Both the position numbers and the translations under genes were made by a program. The notes beneath the pieces were generated by a model. The model did not search any database. It was not told where the DNA came from and worked only from the letters and a program-made list of their open reading frames with translations. Positions 21,482 to 31,213 of a DNA stretch of 64,000 nt are shown piece after piece (positions within the stretch are counted from its first letter, which is position 1; each line of letters starts with the position of its first letter). The stretch is from Polaribacter sp. (lineage in GTDB: Bacteria; Bacteroidota; Bacteroidia; Flavobacteriales; Flavobacteriaceae), in NCBI GenBank assembly GCA_029238315.1, contig JAQWGI010000025.1, positions 1 through 64,000 on the forward strand. Direction: 5' to 3'.

Positions 21482-21874
21482 GGGGACGACTGGTTTTGAC
21501 AGCGAGACGCGTTAAAATGTAAGCATACCGAGGAATGAAGTTACTACTCGTAAAACTTATTTCAACACTTTTAAACGGCGAAGATAACTACGCTTTAGCT
21601 GCATAATCTGAATTACAGTAAGATTGGCCTAGTCCCGCAAGGCGGGAAAGCTTTATGTCCACGAACAGCCTTGGTTTACGGCGTTTCACTTTTGGACATC
21701 GTAAAAGTAAACATAGAAATTTTGGCACTTCGACAAAGTTTTGAAACTAAAGAAGATAAGCTTTTAGTAGATTGTTTTTAATCAGCTATAAGACGAAAAT
21801 TAATTAAAAACTAAGTATGTAGAAAGCCTTTTGGCCGCTTGTTTGGACCCGAGTTCGATTCTCGGCGTCTCCAC
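21482..21874 (+). ncRNA. ssrA: Transfer-messenger RNA (tmRNA)
   Basis: 5' GGGGACGACTGGTTTTGACAGC and 3' GTTCGATTCTCGGCGTCTCCAC tRNA-like ends pair; tag ORF GGC GAA GAT AAC TAC GCT TTA GCT GCA TAA (GEDNYALAA) at 21577-21606. Confidence 0.96.
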
Positions 21875-21880
21875 TTTTAA

Positions 21881-21920
21881 AAACCTCAACTAAATGATAA
21901 TCATTATGTTGAGGTTTTTT
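21881..21920 (+). terminator. Rho-independent terminator of tmRNA
   Basis: AAACCTCAAC...GTTGAGGTTTTTT with inner palindrome AATGATaATCATT. Confidence 0.85.
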
Positions 21921-22060
21921 AATTAAACTTAATTTGCCAAAAAAAAAGTGTTTTTTTGTACTTTTTGATAAAACTCGTCTTAATTTTTGTTTAACTAAAA
22001 CATGGATTAATTAAACATTTTATATCTTTGTAAAAAGATATAAAAGAAACTATATTTTAA

Positions 22061-22480
22061 ATGTCAGAAAGCAAAAAACCAGATCAAGTAGTTTTTAATA
22101 CAGAAACTCAAAAATATGATGCAGCATTAAAGCCATATGCAACCTCTGTTGGTGCTCCAGTAATTACAACCACAGATACTATTGCTTGGAAAAACAGAAG
22201 TATCAACAAAGTAAATCATAAAGTAAAAGCAAGGTATCTAGAGCTGAAAGAGGCGTATGACAAAATGCTAGAAGAATATGAGTACAATCAACTTATTTAC
22301 AACGCAAAATTTACATTTGAGCCAATAATTGGAGAAACATACCATTTATACAAAAGAGAAAATGAGGAAACTTTCCTCTCGATTATTGCACCCGAACAAT
22401 GTAATTTTAATGCAATAGGAAGTTTTTATTTAGATGCTGATCAAATCTGGAAAAAAATAGATAACGAACATGACAGATAA
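22061..22480 (+). CDS. DUF2452 family protein
   Basis: 'KPDQVVFNTETQKYDAALKPYATSVGAPVI' and 'FEPIIGETYHLY' signatures. Confidence 0.75.
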   Translation: MSESKKPDQVVFNTETQKYDAALKPYATSVGAPVITTTDTIAWKNRSINKVNHKVKARYLELKEAYDKMLEEYEYNQLIYNAKFTFEPIIGETYHLYKRENEETFLSIIAPEQCNFNAIGSFYLDADQIWKKIDNEHDR

Positions 22481-22757
22481 TAAAAGTTATACAGAGAGAG
22501 AATTAGACAGAATTATAGAAATGGCCTGGGAAGATCGCACACCATTTGAAGCAATACTGTTTCAGTTTCAACTTACAGAAAAAGAGGTTATAAAAGTAAT
22601 GCGAGGAAACCTTAAACCTTCTAGTTTTAAACGTTGGAGAAAACGTGTAAATAGTGGGGTAAGTCAGAAGCATTTAAAAAAACGTAACTCAGATATTAAT
22701 CGGTTTAAATGTACTCGCCAAAAAGCAATTTCAGGAAATAAAATAAGTAAACGCTAA
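22470..22757 (+). CDS. TIGR03643 family small protein
   Basis: 'ELDRIIEMAWEDRTPFEAILFQFQLTEKEVIKVMRGNLKPSSFKRWRKRV'; overlaps upstream gene. Confidence 0.8.
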   Translation: MTDNKSYTERELDRIIEMAWEDRTPFEAILFQFQLTEKEVIKVMRGNLKPSSFKRWRKRVNSGVSQKHLKKRNSDINRFKCTRQKAISGNKISKR

Positions 22758-23876
22758 ATGGATGTATTCGAAAATGAAAACACCTTCTTCCCTACTTCGT
22801 ACGAAGAAGTTAAACAACGTTTAAAAACGATTGATCCTATTAAATATGGTAAAACTCGAAATTTCACTAACGGTGCTGTTACACATTTATCTCCCTACAT
22901 ATCACGGGGAATTATTTCAACAAAAATGATTTTTTTTGATGTTTTAAATCGTGGATACAATCCGAAACAAATAGAGAAATTTATTCAAGAATTGGCGTGG
23001 AGAGATTACTGGCAACAAATTTGGATTGCTAAAGGCGAAGCCATAAATCAGGATTTAAAAAACACACAAAATCCCGTTTCTAACACACAAATTTCTAATG
23101 CAATTGCTACTGCCACAACTAATATTGAAGCTATAGACAAAGCTATTACAGAGTTTTACAAAACAGGTTACATGCACAATCATTTAAGAATGTATGTAGC
23201 TGCTATTGCATGTAATATTGGGCAAAGCCACTGGTTAACTCCTGCAAAATGGATGTATTTTCATTTACTAGATGCAGACTGGGCTAGTAATGCTTTAAGC
23301 TGGCAATGGGTTGCTGGAGCTAATGCAAACAAAAAATATGTTGCCAATCAAGAGAACATCAATAAATATTGTTTTACCCAACAAAAAGATACTTTTTTAG
23401 ACATATCGTATGATGCATTTCAAACCTTAAAAACTCCAGATATCTTAAAACAAACAATTGTTCCTTATTTAACAACCGATTTACCTATATCAACAGAAAT
23501 TACAATAGATAAAAGTCTTCCTACTTGTATTTATAATTTTTACAATTTAGATCCTCTTTGGAAAAAAAACATTCAGGCAAACAGAATACTACTTTTAGAA
23601 CCCTCGCATTTTAAAAAATATCCCGTATCGCAAAAATCTATTGATTTTACAATTAGATTTTCTGACGAAAACATTGAAGATATTCAAATTTATGTAGGCG
23701 AATTTGATGCACTTATTTCAGAGCATACATTAGCAACGGTTTATTACAAAGAACATCCTTTAAGCATGCATTATGAAGGTGTAGAAGAATCTAGAGATTG
23801 GATGTTTGATGTGCAAGGATATCATTCATCTTTTTTTGCGTTCTGGAAAAAATGCAAAAAACAACTTAAATATTGA
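22758..23876 (+). CDS. FAD-binding photolyase/cryptochrome-like protein lacking N-terminal antenna domain, with C-terminal extension
   Basis: Photolyase C-terminal (FAD) domain motifs from residue ~10: 'TNGAVTHLSPYISRGIIS', 'ELAWRDYWQQIW', 'YMHNHLRMYVA', 'LDADWASNALSWQWVAG'; ~150 aa C-terminal extension. Confidence 0.85.
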   Translation: MDVFENENTFFPTSYEEVKQRLKTIDPIKYGKTRNFTNGAVTHLSPYISRGIISTKMIFFDVLNRGYNPKQIEKFIQELAWRDYWQQIWIAKGEAINQDLKNTQNPVSNTQISNAIATATTNIEAIDKAITEFYKTGYMHNHLRMYVAAIACNIGQSHWLTPAKWMYFHLLDADWASNALSWQWVAGANANKKYVANQENINKYCFTQQKDTFLDISYDAFQTLKTPDILKQTIVPYLTTDLPISTEITIDKSLPTCIYNFYNLDPLWKKNIQANRILLLEPSHFKKYPVSQKSIDFTIRFSDENIEDIQIYVGEFDALISEHTLATVYYKEHPLSMHYEGVEESRDWMFDVQGYHSSFFAFWKKCKKQLKY

Positions 23877-25333
23877 ACAAAAAGACTGTAAATATTGTTT
23901 GGTTAAAACGTGATATTCGTTCTCAGGATCATGAACCTTTGCAAAAAGCAATGCAAAGCGGAATTCCCTATTACATCATTTATATTTTTGAACCTTCTTT
24001 AATTGAGCATCCAGACACAAGCCCAAGGCATCTAAAGTTTATCTACCATTCAATCAAATCATTAAACAAAACGTTAGAACCTTTTAATAGAAATGTAGAA
24101 GTGTTTTATACAGAAGCTATTGAGGTATTTAATCACCTACAAGAAAATTATAATATTAAAACTATTTTCAGCTTTCAAGAAAGTGGCATACAACTTAGTT
24201 GGAATCGTGATAAAAAAATAAAAAAATTCTGCAGAAATCAACAAATCCACTGGAAAGAATATCAACGAGATGGTATACTTCGCGGTATAAAGAACAGAGA
24301 TTCTTGGAGTAAGCATTGGCATACTAAAATGCATACACCGGTAATTAAAAATTTTTATAGATTTACCAATCAAGAAAAAATAGAACACCCCTTTTCACTT
24401 CCTAAAGAGGTTAAAAATCAATGGGAAAAATACCCTAAACAATTTCAACCTGCTGGTGAAGAAAATGCATGGAAGTATTTAAAATCTTTTACAAATCAAA
24501 GAGGTTTTAACTATCAAAAGCATATTTCAAAACCAACCGAAAGCAGAATTGCTTGCAGTAGGCTATCGCCATTTTTAGCTTGGGGCAATTTAAGTATCAA
24601 ACAAGCATTTCAATTTATTGGTACGCATCCAAACGGCAAAAAAAATAGCAGGGCTTTTTCTGCAATGCTTACCAGACTACACTGGCATTGTCATTTTATT
24701 CAAAAATTTGAAACAGCTTGCAGCTACGAAACAGCTTGCATAAATAGTGGTTATGAATTATTAGTTCATAAAAAAAATGAGCATTTTTTAAAAGCATGGA
24801 AAACCGGTACAACAGGATATCCTTTAATTGATGCATGTATGAGAGCTGTAGAGCAAACAGGTTGGATTAACTTTAGAATGCGTGCAATGGTAGTTTCTTT
24901 TTTAACACTAAATTTAGATCAAGATTGGAGAGATGGCACGTATCCCTTAGCAAGACAATTTTTAGATTATGAGCCCGGCATCCATTATACGCAGTTTCAA
25001 ATGCAAGCAGGTACAACTGGAATTAATACTGTTCGCTTATACAATCCTGTAAAAAACTCTCAAGAACATGATCCAGAAGGAGTTTTTATAAAAAAATGGA
25101 TTCCAGAACTCGCAAATGTTCCAACTGAACATATTCATGAACCATGGAGGATGACAGCAATGGAACAAGTTTTCTGTAATGTTTCAATTGGCAAAGATTA
25201 TCCTTTACCAATCGTAAATTTAGAAGAAAGTGCTCGTGTAGCTAGAGAAAAAATTTGGGGACATAAAAAACATCCTGCTGTATTAAAAGAAAGAACGCAA
25301 ATACTGCAAGCACACGTAAATAGAAGAAAATGA
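23873..25333 (+). CDS. Cryptochrome/deoxyribodipyrimidine photolyase family protein (full length)
   Basis: '[18 protein letters not shown]' N-terminal antenna domain; '[14 protein letters not shown]', '[30 protein letters not shown]'. Confidence 0.92.
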   Translation: MNKKTVNIVWLKRDIRSQDHEPLQKAMQSGIPYYIIYIFEPSLIEHPDTSPRHLKFIYHSIKSLNKTLEPFNRNVEVFYTEAIEVFNHLQENYNIKTIFSFQESGIQLSWNRDKKIKKFCRNQQIHWKEYQRDGILRGIKNRDSWSKHWHTKMHTPVIKNFYRFTNQEKIEHPFSLPKEVKNQWEKYPKQFQPAGEENAWKYLKSFTNQRGFNYQKHISKPTESRIACSRLSPFLAWGNLSIKQAFQFIGTHPNGKKNSRAFSAMLTRLHWHCHFIQKFETACSYETACINSGYELLVHKKNEHFLKAWKTGTTGYPLIDACMRAVEQTGWINFRMRAMVVSFLTLNLDQDWRDGTYPLARQFLDYEPGIHYTQFQMQAGTTGINTVRLYNPVKNSQEHDPEGVFIKKWIPELANVPTEHIHEPWRMTAMEQVFCNVSIGKDYPLPIVNLEESARVAREKIWGHKKHPAVLKERTQILQAHVNRRK

Positions 25334-25458
25334 AAAAACAACACCTTCCCAATAAAACATGTCTAGTATGTAAACTACCTTTTAATTGGCGGAAAAAATG
25401 GGAAAAGAATTGGAACGAGGTAAAATACTGTAGTGAACGCTGTAAAAGAAACAAATGA
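25330..25458 (+). CDS. DUF2256-like zinc-ribbon mini-protein (42 aa): [42 protein letters not shown]
   Basis: Not in the ORF track; ATGA overlaps with both neighbours; CxxC...CxxxC pattern and '[19 protein letters not shown]' signature. Confidence 0.88.
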   Translation: MKKQHLPNKTCLVCKLPFNWRKKWEKNWNEVKYCSERCKRNK

Positions 25459-26942
25459 AAGAAATCAACTTAATATTTCCGCATCAATTATTTAAAGAAT
25501 CACCAATTTTTGAATTGAATACCCCTATATATTTAATTGAAGAATTCTTGTTTTTCAAACAATATCCTTTTCATAAGCAAAAAATAGCATTTCATAGGGC
25601 AACGATGAAACGCTACCTAGATTTTCTTGAAAAAGAAAAAAAAAAAGAAGTAAACTATATCGAATCTATAACAGCTCTTTCTGATATTAGACTCTTAATT
25701 CCTAATTTAAAACAAAAGGGAATTGAACATATTAACTATATAGACACCACAGATAATTGGTTACAAAAAAGGTTGAAAACAGCTTTTCTAGAAAATGGAA
25801 TTACGGCAACAGAATATACTTCGCCTTTGTTTTTAAACACTAAAAAAGAATTAGGTCACTTTTTTAAAGCGGATAAGAAAAAGTTTCATCAAACTACATT
25901 TTATACAGAACAACGAAAAAAACAACACATACTCATTGATGATAATGGAAAACCTACTGGTGGTAAATGGACCTTTGATTCTGAAAATAGAAAAAAATAT
26001 CCTGCTAAAAAAATACCGCCTGTAATTCATTTTCCTGATGTAGATCGTTATTATGTAGAAGCTAAAAAATATGCAGAAACACATTTTAAAGAAAACTATG
26101 GAACTGTAACAACACAGTCCTTGTATCCAACAAATTTTAAAGAAACAGAATCTTGGTTACAGCAATTTTTTGACAACAGATTTATGGAATTTGGAACTTA
26201 TGAAGATGCAATTGTTGCAGAAAACTCTATCTTAAATCATAGCGTGCTAACACCCATGCTAAATATTGGCTTAATAACACCAAAAGAAATAATAAATGCA
26301 TGCTTAAATTACGCAAAAGAGAATACTATTCCTATTAATTCTACAGAGGGATTTGTACGACAGATTATTGGTTGGAGAGAATTTATAAGAGGTGTTTATG
26401 AAATTAAAGGAAGTGAAGAACGCACCACTAATTTCTGGAAATTTACAAAGAAGATTCCTGCTTCTTTTTACAACGGAACAACAGGTATAGCACCCATTGA
26501 TATTACTATTAAAAAAATACTAAAAACAGGTTACTGCCATCACATAGAGCGGCTAATGGTTTTAGGAAACTTTATGCTTCTGTGCGAATTTGATCCAGAT
26601 GAGGTTTACAAATGGTTTATGGAAATGTTTATAGATGCCTATGACTGGGTAATGGTTACAAACGTATATGGTATGAGTCAGTTTGCAGACGGTGGCCTAA
26701 TGGCAACAAAACCATACATAAGTGGCAGTAATTATTTAATGAAAATGAGCAACTATAAAAAAGGGCAATGGCAAGAAGTATGGGACGGACTTTTTTGGCG
26801 ATTTATGCACACGCACCGTGATTTCTTTTTATCTAATCCACGATTAGGAATGCTAGTTAGAATGTTTGATAAAATGCCAAATGAAAAACAACAAACACAT
26901 CTAAGCAATGGTGAAAACTATTTAAAAACTATAAATTTATAG
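25455..26942 (+). CDS. Photolyase of the FeS-BCP/PhrB-like (prokaryotic 6-4 photolyase) family
   Basis: '[10 protein letters not shown]', 'REFIRGVYE', '[17 protein letters not shown]', '[35 protein letters not shown]'. Confidence 0.88.
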   Translation: MKEINLIFPHQLFKESPIFELNTPIYLIEEFLFFKQYPFHKQKIAFHRATMKRYLDFLEKEKKKEVNYIESITALSDIRLLIPNLKQKGIEHINYIDTTDNWLQKRLKTAFLENGITATEYTSPLFLNTKKELGHFFKADKKKFHQTTFYTEQRKKQHILIDDNGKPTGGKWTFDSENRKKYPAKKIPPVIHFPDVDRYYVEAKKYAETHFKENYGTVTTQSLYPTNFKETESWLQQFFDNRFMEFGTYEDAIVAENSILNHSVLTPMLNIGLITPKEIINACLNYAKENTIPINSTEGFVRQIIGWREFIRGVYEIKGSEERTTNFWKFTKKIPASFYNGTTGIAPIDITIKKILKTGYCHHIERLMVLGNFMLLCEFDPDEVYKWFMEMFIDAYDWVMVTNVYGMSQFADGGLMATKPYISGSNYLMKMSNYKKGQWQEVWDGLFWRFMHTHRDFFLSNPRLGMLVRMFDKMPNEKQQTHLSNGENYLKTINL

Positions 26943-27026
26943 CTATTATTAATTTTTATAATACACAAAAACAGGAAATAAAAATTGTAATTTATCGACA
27001 AATTTTAGAACTTAAAACAAATAAAA

Positions 27027-27473
27027 ATGACATGGAAAGATGTAATTAACTATGCAACAAACGGCAACTTAAAACCAGACAGAACTAGTATCAAAACCTC
27101 TTCTGAATGGCAAGATTTACTTACTGCAGAGCAGTATCAAATTACGCGTTTAAAAGGCACCGAACGTGCTTTTTCTGGTGAGCATTGCACTTCTTATGAG
27201 ACCGGAAAATACAGCTGTACATGCTGCAACACAGAACTGTTTGATTCTAGTATAAAATATAATTCAAATAGCGGATGGCCAAGTTTTACTGAACCTATTA
27301 AGGAGAATGCAGTTAAATACATTAAAGATACAACGCATGGAATGATCCGTGTAGAAATCTTATGCAATTCTTGCGACGCACATTTGGGACATGTGTTCCC
27401 TGACGGTCCAAAACCCAGCGGTTTACGTTTTTGCGTAAATTCTATTTCAATACAATTAAAAAATGAAGAATAA
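27027..27473 (+). CDS. msrB: Peptide-methionine (R)-S-oxide reductase
   Basis: 'SGWPSFTEPI', 'CNSCDAHLGHVFPDGPKPSGLRFCVNS'. Confidence 0.93.
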   Translation: MTWKDVINYATNGNLKPDRTSIKTSSEWQDLLTAEQYQITRLKGTERAFSGEHCTSYETGKYSCTCCNTELFDSSIKYNSNSGWPSFTEPIKENAVKYIKDTTHGMIRVEILCNSCDAHLGHVFPDGPKPSGLRFCVNSISIQLKNEE

Positions 27474-27999
27474 TATAGAAACAGTTGTCCTTGGTGGTGG
27501 ATGCTTTTGGTGTACAGAAGCTATATTTGAAGCCGTAAATGGTGTATTAGATGTAACCTCTGGTTATGCTGGAGGAACTGTACCAGGAAAACCAACTTAT
27601 AGAGAAATATGCTCTGGATTAACAGGACACGCAGAAGTAGTGAAAATTACATTTGACAGCAGTATAATCTCGTTAGAAGATCTCATTTTAATTTTTATGA
27701 CCACACACAATCCAACAACATTAAACCAACAAGGAGCAGATAAAGGAACACAATATAGGTCTGTAATATTTTATCAAAATACAAATCAAAAAATAACTTC
27801 AGAAAAAATAATTGAAAGTTTAGCCAATGTTTTTGACGCCAAAATTGTAACAGAAGTAAGTTTGTTGCCAACTTTTTTTGAAGCAGAAAAAGAACATCAA
27901 GATTTTTACAAAGAAAATACAGAACAACCTTATTGTAACTATGTGATTACTCCAAAATTAAATGCATTAAGAAAATTGCATGCTGAGAAACTAAAGTAA
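27463..27999 (+). CDS. msrA: Peptide-methionine (S)-S-oxide reductase
   Basis: 'VLGGGCFWCTEAIFEAVNGV', 'GYAGG', overlaps msrB by 11 bp. Confidence 0.95.
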   Translation: MKNNIETVVLGGGCFWCTEAIFEAVNGVLDVTSGYAGGTVPGKPTYREICSGLTGHAEVVKITFDSSIISLEDLILIFMTTHNPTTLNQQGADKGTQYRSVIFYQNTNQKITSEKIIESLANVFDAKIVTEVSLLPTFFEAEKEHQDFYKENTEQPYCNYVITPKLNALRKLHAEKLK

Positions 28000-28108
28000 A
28001 TCATAAAATTAAGTTAAAATAAACTACTGATATGCAGGGAAATAAATAAAAATCAGTACATTTAAATATATAATAAGAATTTCTTATTATTCTTTTTCAT
28101 AGCAATTT

Positions 28109-28139
28109 CCCGTTTCATTAATTTGAAACGGGTTTTTTT
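28109..28139 (+). terminator. Rho-independent terminator downstream of msrA
   Basis: CCCGTTTCA-ttaatt-TGAAACGGG + TTTTTTT. Confidence 0.9.
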
Positions 28140-28163
28140 ATATCTTGCATAAAAAGTAAATTC

Positions 28164-29249
28164 TTGAAAAATATTATAATTTCTGTTACAAATGACTTAA
28201 TAACTGATCAAAGGGTTGAAAAAATTTGCAACAGCCTCTTTAACAATAATTACAATATTGTACTTATTGGTAAAAAATTAAAAAGTAGTATTCCTATTAA
28301 TAGAAAGTATAAAATAATTAGAATGTCTTTACTTTTTAATAAAGGATTCTTATTTTATGCTGAATATAATCTACGCTTATTTTTTAGAATTTTGTTCCTA
28401 AAAAAAGATATTTTAGTTTCAAATGACTTAGATACTCTTTTACCAAACTATATAGTAAGCAAATTGCAATCAAAAAAAATTATTTATGACAGTCACGAAT
28501 TGTTTACAGAAATTCCAGAGCTTATCAATAGGCCAACCGTAAAAAAAATATGGCTGGAAATCGAAAAAAGTATAGTGCCTAAATTAAAAAATTGCCACAC
28601 TGTATCTGATTCAATAGCCAATTTTTACTTCAACAAATACAATACAAATTTTTTAACTATCAGAAACTTACCCATTGCAAAAAATATAATTTTAGGAAAT
28701 TTTCCTTTTGACACAAATGGTCAAAAGATTATTCTATATCAAGGAGCAGTTAACAAGGGAAGAGGAATTGAATTGATGTTAGAAAGCATGAAGTATCTTA
28801 AAAATTATATTTTTGTGATAATTGGTACTGGTGATGTTTTTGAAGATGTAAAGCTACAAGCATCAAAATTAATTTCTCAAAAAAAGGCTTATTTTTTTGG
28901 TAAATTACCTCCTCTAGAAATGCAAAAATTAACACCTTTAGCAGATATTGGTATTTCTTTTGAAGAAGATTTAGGATTGAATTATAGATATGCTTTGCCA
29001 AATAAAATATTTGATTATTTACATGCAGGAGTTCCTGTTTTAGTTTCAAATTTACCTGAAATGCATAAAATTGTTAATGAATATAAATTTGGTGAAACTA
29101 TAAAAAACAGAAACCCACAAGTAATAGCAAAACAAATTGAAGCATTTTCTTTTAAGAAGAATTCGACAGAAATTATCAATGCAAAAAATAAATTAAACTG
29201 GAGAAGTGAAGAAGAAAAATTAATTTCTCTGTATCAAAATGCAAAATAG
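28164..29249 (+). CDS. Glycosyltransferase family 4 (TTG start)
   Basis: GT-B pattern 'VTNDLITDQRVEKICNSL', 'FDYLHAGVPVLVSNLPEM'. Confidence 0.8.
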   Translation: MKNIIISVTNDLITDQRVEKICNSLFNNNYNIVLIGKKLKSSIPINRKYKIIRMSLLFNKGFLFYAEYNLRLFFRILFLKKDILVSNDLDTLLPNYIVSKLQSKKIIYDSHELFTEIPELINRPTVKKIWLEIEKSIVPKLKNCHTVSDSIANFYFNKYNTNFLTIRNLPIAKNIILGNFPFDTNGQKIILYQGAVNKGRGIELMLESMKYLKNYIFVIIGTGDVFEDVKLQASKLISQKKAYFFGKLPPLEMQKLTPLADIGISFEEDLGLNYRYALPNKIFDYLHAGVPVLVSNLPEMHKIVNEYKFGETIKNRNPQVIAKQIEAFSFKKNSTEIINAKNKLNWRSEEEKLISLYQNAK

Positions 29250-30354
29250 CAAAAAACTACATATTGTTTCTTTTAATATTCCGTACCCTCCAAATTATGG
29301 GGGAATTATTGATGTTTTTTATAAAATAAAAGAATTACATAAATTAAATATTGAGCTTTATTTACACTGTTTTGAATATGACAGGCCCCAGCAAAAAGAA
29401 TTAGAAAAATACTGTAAAGAAGTATTTTATTATTCAAGAAAATCAAAAACTAAAACTCTTTTCTCAACAACGCCTTATATTGTTAAAAGTAGAGAAAACA
29501 ATTTGTTAATTGATCGCTTAAAAAAGACCAATGCTCCTGTTTTATTTGAAGGCTTACACACAAGTTTTTCACTCACAAAAACAACTTTTAAATCAAAAGT
29601 ATTTATTAGAACTCATAATATTGAACATGAATACTTTAAAGGTTTAGCAAAAAGTGAGTCCAACTTTTTAAAGAAGATATTTTATCAATTAGAAGCTTTA
29701 AAATTTAAGAAATATGAAAAAATCATTCGAAAAGCAGATGGTATTTTCAGTATTTCTGCTTTTGAACAAAAATATTTTTTATCAAAATATGGAAAAAAGT
29801 GCAATTACATACCTGCTTTTCACAAAGCAAATTTCTCTAAAAATACTCTTAATAGAGGAGATTACATTTTGTACCATGGAGATTTAAGAATTTCAGACAA
29901 TATTAAATCTGCGTTGTATTTAATAGACATTTACAAGAACAGTTCTTTTAAATTGCTAATTGCTAGCAATGACAATTCTTTCATAAAAAATGAAGTAAAA
30001 AAACATAAAAATATTGAATTTAAGCGTATCAAAAATCAAGAAGAATTAAAAAACTTATTTGAAAGCGCACATATAAACACATTGATAACTTTTCAAAAAA
30101 CAGGTATTAAGTTAAAATTACTAAATGCTATGTATCAAGGAAAATTTATCATTGCAAATACAGAAATGATTGCCGATACCGGTCTAGAAAACTTGTGTGA
30201 AATGGCAAATACTAAAGAAGAAATTTTACAGAAAACAGAGCTATTATTCAGTAGAGATTTTTGCGAATCTGAATTAAAAAAACGCAAAAAAAAACTAAAT
30301 GGTTTTAATCCTGAAGCATCAGCAAAAAGAATGATTGAAATTATTTTTAAATAG
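29239..30354 (+). CDS. Glycosyltransferase (GT-B fold)
   Basis: 'VSFNIPYPPNYGGIIDVFYKIKELHKLNIELYLHCFEY', C-terminal 'LLNAMYQGKFIIANTEMI'. Confidence 0.75.
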   Translation: MQNSKKLHIVSFNIPYPPNYGGIIDVFYKIKELHKLNIELYLHCFEYDRPQQKELEKYCKEVFYYSRKSKTKTLFSTTPYIVKSRENNLLIDRLKKTNAPVLFEGLHTSFSLTKTTFKSKVFIRTHNIEHEYFKGLAKSESNFLKKIFYQLEALKFKKYEKIIRKADGIFSISAFEQKYFLSKYGKKCNYIPAFHKANFSKNTLNRGDYILYHGDLRISDNIKSALYLIDIYKNSSFKLLIASNDNSFIKNEVKKHKNIEFKRIKNQEELKNLFESAHINTLITFQKTGIKLKLLNAMYQGKFIIANTEMIADTGLENLCEMANTKEEILQKTELLFSRDFCESELKKRKKKLNGFNPEASAKRMIEIIFK

Positions 30355-31033
30355 TTGCTTGTTGGACAACTTCAAATAATTCTCCTCCTTCGCACTTAAT
30401 CGTTTTTTGTTTAAATTTTACAATTAGTGCATAATCATGAGTTGCCATTAAAATAGATTTTCCGCTTTGATGAATTTCATTTAAAAGCTGCATTACTTCT
30501 AACGAAGTTTTAGGGTCTAAATTACCAGTTGGTTCATCTGCTAATATTAAATCTGGATCATTTAGCAAGGCTCTTGCAATAGCAATTCTTTGTTGCTCTC
30601 CACCTGAAAGTTCAAAAGGCTTTTTAAAACCTTTAGTTTTCATTGCTACTTTATCAAGGACTTCATTAATTTTAGAGGTCATTTTTTCTTTATCCTTCCA
30701 ACCAGTTGCTCTTAATACAAATAATAAATTATCAAAAACAGTTCTATCGTTTAACAATTTAAAATCTTGAAAAACAATCCCTATTTTTCTACGTAAAAAC
30801 GGAATGTCATTTTCTTTTAATTTCTTTAAATCAAATCCAACAATATTTCCTTCTCCTTTATTTAAATGTAAATCACCATAAAGGGTTTTCATCAAACTAC
30901 TTTTTCCACTTCCTGTTTTGCCTATTAAATAGAAAAAATCTCCTTTTTCAATTTTTAAATTGACCTGTGATAGCACCAAATTATCTCTTTGATAAATATC
31001 TGCGTCTTCTAAATGTAAAATTGCATCTGTCAT
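30347..31033 (-). CDS. ABC transporter ATP-binding protein, FtsE-like
   Basis: Walker A GKTGSGKSS, signature LSGGEQQR, Walker B LILADEPTGNLD. Confidence 0.85.
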   Translation of the reverse strand: MTDAILHLEDADIYQRDNLVLSQVNLKIEKGDFFYLIGKTGSGKSSLMKTLYGDLHLNKGEGNIVGFDLKKLKENDIPFLRRKIGIVFQDFKLLNDRTVFDNLLFVLRATGWKDKEKMTSKINEVLDKVAMKTKGFKKPFELSGGEQQRIAIARALLNDPDLILADEPTGNLDPKTSLEVMQLLNEIHQSGKSILMATHDYALIVKFKQKTIKCEGGELFEVVQQATI

Positions 31034-31213
31034 AAAAAAGTAGTTTTTACAAACTTATCATTTTCTTGTGAGTTTAAAGAAATATTAAGAGAATTAATCT
31101 ACAACAATCTTTATATTTGATTTTTTATTGTGCGATATTTTTTCGGATTGCATATCAAACAAAAATAAAAAAAATGCGTTATAGTTTTCAAACAGCAAAA
31201 ACCTTTTATAAAA

